NCBI GenBank assembly: GCA_903915625.1
Contig: CAIWTN010000087.1
Location: 1 to 49,615, forward strand
Length of the DNA: 49,615 nt
Reading direction: 5' to 3'
DNA from: an uncultured Pseudomonadota bacterium
Lineage (GTDB): Bacteria; Bdellovibrionota_B; Oligoflexia; Oligoflexales; CAIYRB01
Positions 1 through 8,655 of the stretch are shown here, in pieces (position 1 is the first letter of the stretch; each line of letters begins with the position of its first letter). Under the pieces are notes generated by a model. The model was not told the origin of the DNA and made no database searches. It saw only the letters and a list, made by a program, of their open reading frames with translations. Both the position numbers and the translations under genes were made by a program.

Positions 1-3000
1 CGCTTTCTGGGGAAGTTTTCGTTTATCCAGGAATAACTTACCCCATCTAGCAAAAGCAGCCGCTGGAGCGGGCTCTCAAGGGCCCGGATATCCTTTTTGA
101 GCCGCAGGTCCGAACCATTCCGGAACCCTGATGCGTCGACCCAACCGATTTGGGTGCCATTGGCATAGAACTTAAAAACCGAAGCGGAATTAAACCATAA
201 GACTGAACCCGAGATGCCGAGGCCGTAACTGCTGTTGGCGTTGCCACTATCGTAAAGCATTAGTTGATAACTGCTATAACTTCCTCCGGGACCATCGCTG
301 CTGACATTGTTGGCGATTGCTAATTTGGCGTTTGGGTTGGTCGTGCCGATTCCGACGTTGCCGCCACTAACTGCCATTGGGCTATTGCCTAGATCTGTCG
401 AGCTTGTCCACTTGGGTATGTAGGAAGCAGCACCCGAGCCTCCGCTTGAAACGGTCGTCTGCACTGCTGTGGCTGTACTGATGCAGTACTTGAGAGCCAT
501 GTTGCGTGGCCGCACCTGACCAGCGTAGGCATTGGATGCCGCAGACGTAACAGTGCTCCAGCCATACGAGCCGGACAACGTGACCACCTGCTCCCAGTTT
601 AATTGCGCACTCCCACTAGTGTAAAACATGTGGTTAACAGTCGTACCATTGGTTTCTACTGCATTATTGCCAGACCCTCCAATGGCGGTTACCGATGCTG
701 CCTGCGCACTACCAAACACCCGCCCACTATCCACACCGCGGCCGTTATCGAAGCCACGAACAAACTCACCACGCAAGTCCGGCAAGTTAAATGTCGTTGA
801 ACCATTACCCGCGCCAAAGGTAGTGCCAACAACACCGAAGAGCCCGGAGTAAGTAGTACGAGACACTGCAGATCCATCAGCTTCTATCCAGCCAGTGGGA
901 CATGTCGTAGCAGAAAATGGAGATACGATCCCTGCAGGTGTCACTGTGCTACCGGCGCTTCCCAGGAGGGTCCAAGCAGACCCATTATAGAACTCATGCA
1001 AGCCAATGGTTGTATTGTAAACTACCATTCCAGGAGTCGGGAAGGCGATGGCGTCACGTTGGGCTGTGGTCAAGCGTGGAGGTAGGAATCCGGACGACGT
1101 CGAATTGATGTCCAGCGCCGCGACGGGGCTAGTTGTCCCAATACCGACGTTGCCTATGTTATCGATTGCCAAAAGCGTCGAAAGACTGCCTATCGCGGTC
1201 GATCCGGCAGGCGCACGTTTGACACGCAGGCCATCAAAACCATTTGTACCTCCAGCCCCCAAAGTCATCATCCAGGTGGGTTGGGCCGCATCGTCTTGAA
1301 ACAACGAGTTACTGGTGTTGTCTGCAAGGCCGTTCACCGATAGTACGACCTGATGGACCGGATTGGGTGTGTCCATCGACGAAAGTCGACCGAAGCTTCC
1401 CCCGGGACTCTTCACTCCGAAATAAGTACGGGCGTGACTGTTGATTCGCGCCGCGCCGCTGCTGAGCTCGAGTTTTTCTCCAGGTGATGTAGTGCCTATC
1501 CCGATATTCCCTCCCGACAGCACAAGTTGATTTGTCCCCGCAACCAAGCCATTCGCCGGAAGGTTTAACACTCCGGTCATCGTTGAGCCCGCCACAGCGA
1601 CATAGTTCGCTGGCGTAAAGGTTGTCGCAATGTTGACGCTACCAGACCCATTGGTGATGGAAATCCCACTCCCGGCCGTCAACGTAGCTAGGGAATAGTT
1701 TATACCATTGCCAATGGCGATTTGGCCGTTTGAAGGAGCCGCAGTGAGCCCAGTACCGCCGTTCGCTACCCCTAGCGTGCCAGACGTAATTAGGGCTGCG
1801 CTATGAACCGGCAAATCCGTCGCTGTCAAAGCCCGAAGCGAAGGTGCGCCAGAAGACCCGTTAGGAGTAGCAAACATCAAATTCGCCGCACCCGTCGTTA
1901 CACCCGTACCGCCGTTGGCGACGGCAAGCGTTCCAGAGACTGCAGCGGCAGCGCCGAGGTTGACTGCACTAAAAATCGGTTGATTAGATCCGTTGACGGT
2001 CATGACTTGACCGGTGGTCCCAGTAACGCCCGAGAGAGCGCCAGCACCTGCTCCAATGACCACGCCATTATTGGTGATGGTCGAGGCACCCGTACCGCCG
2101 TTAGCGACGCTGAGAATACCGGACGTGATGATCGATGCGGATAGTGAGGGGATGTCTCCTGCTACGAGTGCAGATCCGGCCGTAACGCGGCCTTTGCTGT
2201 CGGTGACCACTTTGGCGTAGGTACCGGCCGTACCCACCGCAGCTAGTGTAGGACTAGGATAGTTACCAGTAAGATCACCAGAAGCAGCTCCCGATGGAGA
2301 CAGGCCAGATAACCACGATAGTGTGCCGTCACCATTCGTTGAAAGCACCTGACCACTGGTCCCGTCATTAGCCGGTAGTACCCAGGTTGTAGAGCCGGTG
2401 AGTGTATCGGGTGCTTTGAATGCTAGATAATTCGACGTTCCCTTGTCGTTGAGCACGATCTTACTAGCGTTTGTATTGTTGCCTTGGATGGTGACGTTCC
2501 CTTGCGAAGTTACATTAGTCGCAGTCAGTGCCCCGGTATTTGCAGTGCCCGTAGTGCTGATAATCGTCGAGCCACCAACAGTTGAGGCACCATTTATCGT
2601 GGCGGCAGAAAGAGTCTTATTTGTGAGCGTATCCGTGGTACTCCGACCTACCAGAGTGTCTGTCGTTGTTGGCAAGCTCAGTGTGCCCGTATTGACGATG
2701 GTACTTATCACCGGTGCCGCGATCGTTTTGTTGGTTAAGGTCTCGACGGCATCACGGGTAGCCACTACTCCTGAAGTTGGGAAGGTCGCAGTTGAGTTAA
2801 CGCCGGTACCGCCGTTCGCCGCGCTTAGGAGACCGCTAGATATCTTGCTCGCGTCGAGATTCGGAATATCGCTTGAGCTTAGCGAGCTACCACTTATCAC
2901 CTGACCCTGCGCATTGGTCTGGACTTTCATGTATGTGCCAGCAGTACCTACTGAGCTTAAACTTACTGTCGCTGTCCCACTTGTTGTTGAGACCGACACA

Positions 3001-4790
3001 CCAGTACCCGCGGTGACACCGCTAAGTTTGCCGCTGAAACTCGTATAGTCACTGTTGGATATCACGCCCGCTGTTACCCCGGCAGCCGAGGCCACCGGAA
3101 TATTTAGCGTATGCACCGATCCCGTAGAGCTAAAGAGTGGACTGTTACCACTTGTACCCGTAGCAAAAGATTGGGTACTTACCGTCAGTCCGTTTAAGTT
3201 CGTAAGCCCTGCGCCGGAAACTCCAAGTGCCTGCGCTGTACTTCCGGTCCAGTATTTAATTTGACTCGTGGAACTATTAAACCAAGTTTTACCTTTGTCA
3301 GGAGACAAAGCTCCTGTGCTATCCAAGGAGGTAACCAATGTTGCCTCAGACGTATTGTCAAATATGCCAAGTCCTAAGGTCTTAGCTGTATTTAATGTGA
3401 CGTTGCCAGCATTGGTGATTGCCTGGCCGTTCATGTTTAGGGTTCCGGTCATCGAATCGCCTGCTCTACTGAGCGGAGTAAAACCGAGAGCGTTTTGTTT
3501 ACTGTTGAATGTCGTCCAATCTGCAGAGCTCAAATACCCATTCGACGAGCCACTAGCCCGCGCCAGCAACAGCTGGCCAGAATTAGTATCGTAGGAAAGA
3601 GGAGCGGATGCAGATACCGAAGCGCGGGCCCGCGCATCCGTGTAGTAAAGATTGGTGCCGCTCTCCGCAACAACCGCTGTGGTCAGGCTTTGCCACGCCT
3701 TGGTTCCGGATAGAAACTGGGTCGATGTCCCGCCCGTCGGCAGCGCCGGTTCTTTGCCAGCCAGATTAGAACTCAGACCCGCAATCTTACTTTCAGCGAT
3801 GGCTGCACTAGGTGAAATATCATCGTTACTGATAAGCATCGCACTTTGCGCCGCGGTGATGCGTCCCGTGGCATCTACGGTGATGTTAGCGCGGGTATAA
3901 CTGCCTGGACTTACCGAGGTATTAGCTAGGCTGATCGTTCCACCGTTAGTAATAGGTCCACCGGTTAGACCGGTTCCCACATTAAAACTTACCGACGATA
4001 GCGGCGTAAATCCTAGCGCACCTGTGACATCCGCAGCAGCAAGTGACAGCCCCTGCGTCACCCGGCCCTGAGCATCGGTGACGACTTTGACGTAGGTTCC
4101 TGCAGTGCCGACATTCGGCAAGCTACCAGATCCAGATGTGGCGATATTTTGCGGCACCCACTGGCCGCCGATAAATTGCAACACCTGGCCAGAACTCGGC
4201 TGGGTACTAGCAATGTTTTGACCCTGCAAGGAAGTGACTGCGGGACTACCCCAAGTTAGGCGACCACTCGTATCTTTTGTCAAAAACTGATTATTAGCGG
4301 GCTGCCCATTAACAGCGAGGCCAAGGTTGCCATTGCTGTCGAAAGCGAGGGTTTTGCCGTCGACTGGGACGCGCAAGGCGTAGGGTACGAAACTATACTG
4401 CTGACGTGGGTAGGTTTTACCGGCAGCAGTGATTTCGATAAATACCGGACTAACGCCGTCGCCGAAGATTTGCTGAACCTGATCGGCGCTCAGTTCGAGT
4501 GGTAAGCTAAATACGCCACTATTCAGATCCACGGCGGTGAACTCGACCGGAGCAGTGAGAGTGTTACCACTTACAGCAGCGTTCCAAAACTTTACCGAGA
4601 TATCGACTGGCCCATCGACTGGAGCACCCGTCGGCTGCGTCAGGCGGCCGCTGTATGCCACCGAAAAAGGGGCTGCGTGAGCTTGCGAAAGAGAGACCAG
4701 GCTCGCCGCAAATGCCAAACTCAGCAGGCGTGATCGGGTGCCGAGTAGGACCCCCTTCGTGTACCAAGATTTTTGTTTAGAATGGGACAT
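1..4790 (-). CDS. Giant secreted phage-fibre-like adhesin with tail-collar and S74 chaperone domains (3' end outside window)
   Basis: One uninterrupted minus-strand frame begins at ATG 4790 and runs off the left edge, so about 1596 residues are visible and no stop is seen. Residues 1-39 look like a Sec signal peptide (basic start, hydrophobic stretch, AHA before AP). Residues about 40-1210 are low-complexity G/S/T/N-rich repeats with recurring 'NGGTG' and 'GTAGTY.KV.TD..G' units typical of trimeric fibre shafts. GIGTT head-repeat motifs lie near 1096, 1213 and 1477. A phage tail-collar module (CPTGWIEADG ... FNLPDLRGEFVRG) spans about 1285-1350. From about 1561 the LRLKKDIRAL start of a peptidase S74 intramolecular chaperone appears and is cut by the window edge. 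Such proteins trimerise and the S74 domain is normally autocleaved. The signal peptide and lack of neighbouring phage genes argue for a cell-surface adhesin rather than a prophage fibre. It resembles the mosaic adhesive trimer (MAT) proteins of Bdellovibrio; that link is inference. I checked the frame at several places and found no break. Confidence 0.88.
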   Translation of the reverse strand, partial: MSHSKQKSWYTKGVLLGTRSRLLSLAFAASLVSLSQAHAAPFSVAYSGRLTQPTGAPVDGPVDISVKFWNAAVSGNTLTAPVEFTAVDLNSGVFSLPLELSADQVQQIFGDGVSPVFIEITAAGKTYPRQQYSFVPYALRVPVDGKTLAFDSNGNLGLAVNGQPANNQFLTKDTSGRLTWGSPAVTSLQGQNIASTQPSSGQVLQFIGGQWVPQNIATSGSGSLPNVGTAGTYVKVVTDAQGRVTQGLSLAAADVTGALGFTPLSSVSFNVGTGLTGGPITNGGTISLANTSVSPGSYTRANITVDATGRITAAQSAMLISNDDISPSAAIAESKIAGLSSNLAGKEPALPTGGTSTQFLSGTKAWQSLTTAVVAESGTNLYYTDARARASVSASAPLSYDTNSGQLLLARASGSSNGYLSSADWTTFNSKQNALGFTPLSRAGDSMTGTLNMNGQAITNAGNVTLNTAKTLGLGIFDNTSEATLVTSLDSTGALSPDKGKTWFNSSTSQIKYWTGSTAQALGVSGAGLTNLNGLTVSTQSFATGTSGNSPLFSSTGSVHTLNIPVASAAGVTAGVISNSDYTSFSGKLSGVTAGTGVSVSTTSGTATVSLSSVGTAGTYMKVQTNAQGQVISGSSLSSSDIPNLDASKISSGLLSAANGGTGVNSTATFPTSGVVATRDAVETLTNKTIAAPVISTIVNTGTLSLPTTTDTLVGRSTTDTLTNKTLSAATINGASTVGGSTIISTTGTANTGALTATNVTSQGNVTIQGNNTNASKIVLNDKGTSNYLAFKAPDTLTGSTTWVLPANDGTSGQVLSTNGDGTLSWLSGLSPSGAASGDLTGNYPSPTLAAVGTAGTYAKVVTDSKGRVTAGSALVAGDIPSLSASIITSGILSVANGGTGASTITNNGVVIGAGAGALSGVTGTTGQVMTVNGSNQPIFSAVNLGAAAAVSGTLAVANGGTGVTTGAANLMFATPNGSSGAPSLRALTATDLPVHSAALITSGTLGVANGGTGLTAAPSNGQIAIGNGINYSLATLTAGSGISITNGSGSVNIATTFTPANYVAVAGSTMTGVLNLPANGLVAGTNQLVLSGGNIGIGTTSPGEKLELSSGAARINSHARTYFGVKSPGGSFGRLSSMDTPNPVHQVVLSVNGLADNTSNSLFQDDAAQPTWMMTLGAGGTNGFDGLRVKRAPAGSTAIGSLSTLLAIDNIGNVGIGTTSPVAALDINSTSSGFLPPRLTTAQRDAIAFPTPGMVVYNTTIGLHEFYNGSAWTLLGSAGSTVTPAGIVSPFSATTCPTGWIEADGSAVSRTTYSGLFGVVGTTFGAGNGSTTFNLPDLRGEFVRGFDNGRGVDSGRVFGSAQAASVTAIGGSGNNAVETNGTTVNHMFYTSGSAQLNWEQVVTLSGSYGWSTVTSAASNAYAGQVRPRNMALKYCISTATAVQTTVSSGGSGAASYIPKWTSSTDLGNSPMAVSGGNVGIGTTNPNAKLAIANNVSSDGPGGSYSSYQLMLYDSGNANSSYGLGISGSVLWFNSASVFKFYANGTQIGWVDASGFRNGSDLRLKKDIRALESPLQRLLLLDGVSYSWINENFPRK

Positions 4791-5201
4791 CAGCAGACCC
4801 AAGATTTGTTAACGGGGTACCTCCCCTGTTATCTATCTTGTCTGTTCGTCAACAAGATCCTAAAACTTAAGAAAAAAAGGTAATAATCCAATATTATTGG
4901 TATTCATGAGACGGTTCTTTGTAACGGAAAAGCCGCTTCCTTAGGTAAACAAAAAATACAATCATTACGGGCACATGCGAAGCCCTGATGATGGGGATGC
5001 GGCGAGCTCGTAATTTTTTTCTCCGCTCCGCTGCGCCTTCGGCCATCCCTATTCCCACGTCCTATCGACATTTGCAAAAGCCCAGGTTTGCCTGCAAATT
5101 CAGCAACAGGCCAAAAATCTCTAAAGATTTGTTCCGAATATGCCGAATTTCCGTAAGGCACAGGAAGCGATTGCTTCTTTACTTTCGGGAGAAAGAATGT
5201 T
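4791..5201. other. Divergent intergenic region between fibre gene and desaturase gene
   Basis: About 410 bases without a supportable gene. Besides the two repeats next to the fibre gene, it holds a perfect 13-base palindrome at 4888-4900 (CCAATA-T-TATTGG) inside an A/T-rich stretch that could carry the divergent promoters. At 5070-5099 there is a nested hairpin (ATTTG/CAAAT outside CAGG-TTTG-CCTG) in what would be the desaturase leader. Short frames here have no ribosome site or recognisable sequence. Confidence 0.4.
4811..4858 (-). promoter_or_regulatory. Paired inverted repeats upstream of the fibre gene
   Basis: Two inverted repeats sit 21-68 bases upstream of the fibre start. The inner one (4811-4830) pairs AACGGGG with CCCC-T-GTT around a five-base loop. 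The outer one (4835-4841 with 4852-4858) is ATCTTGT / ACAAGAT, a perfect 7-bp pair with 10 bases between. The outer pair has the geometry of a dimeric repressor site; the inner one could be a leader hairpin. I see no confident -35/-10 pair, so the promoter is not placed. There is no good Shine-Dalgarno sequence directly before the ATG. Confidence 0.35.
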
Positions 5202-6020
5202 GTGGGACCTGCAACTTTTCAGCACAAAGTTTTAAGGCGATTTGTCGGTGGTTTCGCTTGGCAAACGATTGCACTAGCGGTGGGCACGTGGGCTGTTTTT
5301 TTGTTCGCCATGTTTGCCCTTTATCAAGGCTGGCTAAGCGGATGGGCCATGGTCGCAATCGCTGTGATTTGTAATTTTTACAGCTTCACGGTGTTGCATG
5401 AGGCGGTCCATGAAAATATCGAGGGTAAAAGTCGCGGCGGATGGTTGACCGAAGTCATGGGCTGGAGCTCAGGAGCCATGTTTATGGCGCCGTTCCGGGC
5501 ATTTAGGCGCATTCACTTAACCCACCATCAAAATACAAATAAACCTAACCTCGATCCCGATTATTGGGTGGCGAGTAAAAACTTTTTATCGACCTTGCTG
5601 CGCTGTCTGACGATTTATCCGCACTATATTTACAGTTACCTTTTTAAAATCGACAGAGAGGGCGAACCTATCACGCGCGACATCGGGGTCCTCGTGATCT
5701 ATTGGGGCGCGGCGATCGTCACTCTGTACACGCCTTATTGGGCTCTTTCTCTATTTGGCTTCATACTGCCAACTTTTATCGGCACAGGTGTGCAGGCCCT
5801 TCTTTTCGACTGGTTCCCCCATCACCCACACCAAGAAACTAGTCAAAAACTTAACACCCGCAATGTCCCGGGAAGAACATTACACATCCTCATGGCCGGA
5901 CAAAATGTCCACCAGCTTCATCACGTCAATCCGCGGGTGCCATTTTATCGCTATCATGAGGCATTCAAGGCTGCAGCACTACCGGCCGACCAAGCTGAAA
6001 AGGAAGCCGCTAGCACCTAG
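5202..6020 (+). CDS. Fatty-acid desaturase-family membrane di-iron protein
   Basis: A 272-residue integral membrane protein with the histidine boxes of the acyl-lipid desaturase/carotenoid hydroxylase superfamily: HEAVHE near residue 68, HLTHH near 103 with the following NLDPDYW, and HQLHH near 236. An extra HHPHQ lies near 207. The boxes bind a non-heme di-iron centre that uses O2 to desaturate or hydroxylate a lipid. Hydrophobic segments lie at about 20-65 and 165-200. The start chosen is GTG 5202, about eight bases after GGGAGA; an ATG five bases upstream is in another frame. The stop overlaps the convergent MotE-like gene by four bases. The substrate cannot be told: an acyl-lipid desaturase and a CrtR/CrtW-type carotenoid enzyme are both possible, and no other carotenoid gene is nearby. 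Confidence 0.8.
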   Translation: MGPATFQHKVLRRFVGGFAWQTIALAVGTWAVFLFAMFALYQGWLSGWAMVAIAVICNFYSFTVLHEAVHENIEGKSRGGWLTEVMGWSSGAMFMAPFRAFRRIHLTHHQNTNKPNLDPDYWVASKNFLSTLLRCLTIYPHYIYSYLFKIDREGEPITRDIGVLVIYWGAAIVTLYTPYWALSLFGFILPTFIGTGVQALLFDWFPHHPHQETSQKLNTRNVPGRTLHILMAGQNVHQLHHVNPRVPFYRYHEAFKAAALPADQAEKEAAST

Positions 6021-6850
6021 CCCTTGGGCATCCCCTTACAGTCGTCGAATTCCTTACGCAGCGATGCGTTCATTTCTTTAAGGATATCGTACTCTTTAGC
6101 CGAACGAATGCGGCCATAGTACTCGCTGAGAGCCACAGATTTATCTGCACTCATTACTTCGAGAATGGCCGTCACCTGTTTCTGCGGCAACTGCTTAAAC
6201 ATTTCAACGACTAAGTCTTTATCAAGCTTTTCCATCACAGGGGCGGCTTTCTTGGGCTCCATCTTTGAGTATAGCGCAACCAATTTTTCGACTCGCTCAC
6301 CTTTAAGATCTTTTTCTTTCTGGATGGTCTGGGCAAAATACCGGCGTTCTTCGTCAAGCTTCTTGAGTTTCTCGTCGATCGAACTCTCGAGACCTTTGAG
6401 CTGATCTTCTCGCCGACCTAAATTTGCTAACCTATCTTCGATCTGACGTTTCTTTCTCTCAGCAATATCAAGGTAGCGACCAACCTCTTCCTTCTTCATG
6501 GAATCGGGATTTAACTCGGGAAGTTCAAGCAGATTGGAGAGAAAACTTTTCCGAGGCTTATCAGATTTTTTCCCGTCCCCTACCGCGGAATCTTTCTTCT
6601 CCTTTTCGGAAGAAGTTTTTTTATCCGCTTTTTCTTCATCATCAGACTTCTTACCCTCGTCCTTTGATGCGTCATCATTTTCAGGATTATTCTTCGCATC
6701 TCCGCCCTTTGCATAAAGAGGAAGATCGCCAATGGTGATGCCGCCATTCATAGCAAACCACACAGCAGCGAGAAGCACCAGCTTAGCTGCAATTATAGTC
6801 TGCCATAAACGACTATAGGACGATTTTGGCTTTTCTTGCTTGCGCTTCAT
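6017..6850 (-). CDS. MotE-like flagellar protein (membrane anchor plus MgtE_N/FliG-like helical domain)
   Basis: A 277-residue protein ending the flagellar operon. One membrane segment lies near residues 19-36 (IIAAKLVLLAAVWFAM), followed by a highly charged Asp/Glu/Lys linker (about 50-110), a coiled coil (about 120-190), and a C-terminal helical region around 190-250 (SKMEPKKAAPVMEKLDKDLV, then QLPQKQVTAILEVM) typical of the MgtE N-terminal fold shared with the FliG middle domain. MotE proteins act as periplasmic chaperones for the stator protein MotB in several bacteria; here the role is inferred from architecture and position. Start ATG 6850 follows AAGGGA. It lies 8 bases after fliJ, so it is probably co-transcribed. 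It is not a replacement for FliG: the torque-generating C-terminal domain is absent. Confidence 0.72.
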   Translation of the reverse strand: MKRKQEKPKSSYSRLWQTIIAAKLVLLAAVWFAMNGGITIGDLPLYAKGGDAKNNPENDDASKDEGKKSDDEEKADKKTSSEKEKKDSAVGDGKKSDKPRKSFLSNLLELPELNPDSMKKEEVGRYLDIAERKKRQIEDRLANLGRREDQLKGLESSIDEKLKKLDEERRYFAQTIQKEKDLKGERVEKLVALYSKMEPKKAAPVMEKLDKDLVVEMFKQLPQKQVTAILEVMSADKSVALSEYYGRIRSAKEYDILKEMNASLRKEFDDCKGMPKG

Positions 6851-6858
6851 AATCCCTT

Positions 6859-7311
6859 TTAAGACCTCGTTTGACCTTGGAATTGCCGCAGGGCGATTTC
6901 ATCCAACATTTTCTGCTCACTGCGACTTATTTCTTTCCTAAAGTCCAGCTCGTAACGCTCGCGAAGGCGCTCGATTGCTTTTAGTTCACGCTCTGCCACA
7001 TTAAGACAGGCAATTTGAGCCCTCTCTCTATTTTCTAAATCCTGTACACTTTTGTACAGCCGGTACCATTTCGCTTTAACATGATCGAGACCGCTTTCAA
7101 TGACTTCGATATTTTCGCGACTACTTGATGTCCTAATGCGGTTGAGTTCATCAACACCACTCATATACTGGCGCTGACTTTCCCGCATAGCCTGTACCGC
7201 TTCAACCTTTTCTTTATTGATCCTAGCAAGCATCGCAGCCTCGGTATCAACACGTGTTTGCTTGATCTTAATGATCGGCTGCACTCGTTTAATTTTTCGC
7301 ATGCTTTGCAT
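6859..7311 (-). CDS. fliJ: FliJ-like flagellar export chaperone/stalk protein
   Basis: A 150-residue, almost entirely helical coiled-coil protein, rich in Arg, Glu and Lys, directly after fliI. Size, position and heptad pattern match FliJ, the central stalk that inserts into the FliI hexamer and couples the ATPase to the FlhA export gate. FliJ sequences diverge quickly, so the call rests mostly on position. Start ATG 7311 lies six bases after the fliI stop and lacks a clear Shine-Dalgarno sequence; a second in-frame ATG at 7302 is equally possible. Translational coupling with fliI is likely. Confidence 0.75.
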   Translation of the reverse strand: MQSMRKIKRVQPIIKIKQTRVDTEAAMLARINKEKVEAVQAMRESQRQYMSGVDELNRIRTSSSRENIEVIESGLDHVKAKWYRLYKSVQDLENRERAQIACLNVAERELKAIERLRERYELDFRKEISRSEQKMLDEIALRQFQGQTRS

Positions 7312-7317
7312 ATTTTT

Positions 7318-8655
7318 TTATTTTCCCCGCTTAAATATTTCGCGCATGCCTTGCAAGGCTTCCTGCAAGCTAGACCGCTCATCAATACCTTGGCGCAAAA
7401 ATTGTTCGATAGCCGGCATCAAAGTAATTGCTGCGTCTAGTGTTGGATTGGTGCCCTGCTGGTAGGACCCGATTTGGATATAGTCGATGTTTTCCTGATA
7501 TACACCGATCAACTGGCGAACTGTAGATGCCAACTGCCAATGCTCATCGTCAACAATGTCACGCATAACCCTACTGGTACTAGTCGCCACCTCGATAGCT
7601 GGGAAATGGCCCTTAGCCGCTAATGATCGCGATAAATTAATATGCCCGTCCAAAATCGAGCGCACCGCATCGGGGATCGGATCGTTAAAATCGTCTCCGT
7701 CGACGAGCACGGTATAAAGACCACTGATACTACCATGTCCATCTGCCTGAGGACCGCAGCGCTCCAGCAATTTTGGCAAGATCGAGAATACCGACGGCGG
7801 ATATCCTTTAGTGGTTGGCGGCTCACCGATAGCCAAACCGATTTCCCTCTGAGCCATCGCCACGCGAGTCAGACTATCCATCATCAAAAGCACTCTTTTG
7901 CCTTGTTGCGAGAATGATTCGGCAATAGCTGTCGTTGCCTTTGCCGCTCTCAGGCGCATCAGTGGCGATTGATCGCTTGTGCTACACACTACCACCGATC
8001 TAGCCAGACCCTCTGGCCCAAGATCACGCTCGATAAATTCGCGCACCTCACGGCCCCGCTCGCCGACTAGCCCGATGACGTTAACGTCTGCGGCTGAACC
8101 GCGCGCGATCATACCCATGAGCACGCTTTTACCGACACCCGAACCAGCCATGACGCCGACACGTTGGCCCTCGCCAAACGTGAGCATGCTATCGATTGCG
8201 CGAATGCCCATTTTAAACTGATCGACAACGCGGGACCGGCGTAGCGGATTCGGAGCTTCTTTTTCTAGCGGAGCCAAATGAGGGCGCTCTGGCAGATCGA
8301 GGCGACCCTCAAGAGGATTCATCAATGGGTCCACAACTTTTCCGAGGAGAAAATCGCCTACGGGAACCCGGTCCCATGTACGATTACCGCTTACGGCGCA
8401 CCCAGGAGCGATACCACTCAAGCTGGAATAGGGAATCAGCAGAGCCTTGCCACGGCTAAAACCGACTACCTCAGCAAGAACATCATTTTGACCACGCACA
8501 TTGATACTAACTACAGTACCAAGGCGGCTACCAGGTAGATGGGCCTCTACTACCGTACCCACAACATCAGTGACTTTGCCCGAGGGGTGCCAATCAATTT
8601 GATTAAACGACGCCCTAAGGTTTTCCCGGTCGAAACTGCGCAAGTTCAAATTCAA
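7318..8655 (-). CDS. fliI: Flagellar export ATPase FliI
   Basis: A 445-residue F1-beta-like ATPase of the flagellar type III export apparatus, which energises unloading of export substrates at the cytoplasmic base of the flagellum. The Walker A motif GSGVGKS is at residues 171-177. The Walker B region RVLLMMDSLTR, the family signature VGERGREVREFIE and the PPTTKGYPPSVF segment are all present, and the length is standard. The start is TTG 8655, overlapping the fliH stop (TTGA), with GGGAG about ten bases upstream; this implies translational coupling. It is followed by fliJ. Confidence 0.96.
   Translation of the reverse strand: MNLNLRSFDRENLRASFNQIDWHPSGKVTDVVGTVVEAHLPGSRLGTVVSINVRGQNDVLAEVVGFSRGKALLIPYSSLSGIAPGCAVSGNRTWDRVPVGDFLLGKVVDPLMNPLEGRLDLPERPHLAPLEKEAPNPLRRSRVVDQFKMGIRAIDSMLTFGEGQRVGVMAGSGVGKSVLMGMIARGSAADVNVIGLVGERGREVREFIERDLGPEGLARSVVVCSTSDQSPLMRLRAAKATTAIAESFSQQGKRVLLMMDSLTRVAMAQREIGLAIGEPPTTKGYPPSVFSILPKLLERCGPQADGHGSISGLYTVLVDGDDFNDPIPDAVRSILDGHINLSRSLAAKGHFPAIEVATSTSRVMRDIVDDEHWQLASTVRQLIGVYQENIDYIQIGSYQQGTNPTLDAAITLMPAIEQFLRQGIDERSSLQEALQGMREIFKRGK

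Noticed and set aside
1803-3713. Several plus-strand frames of 70-153 codons opposite the fibre gene
   Set aside because: They lie inside the continuous minus-strand frame, have hydrophobic or basic low-complexity translations caused by its repeats, and have no ribosome sites.
1-4790. Prophage remnant
   Set aside because: Only the fibre protein looks phage-like; it has a signal peptide, and no integrase, capsid, tail-tube, lysis gene or attachment repeat is seen.
4904-5161. 85-codon minus-strand frame and 128-codon plus-strand frame at 4988-5374
   Set aside because: No recognisable sequence or ribosome site; the plus-strand one overlaps the desaturase in another frame.
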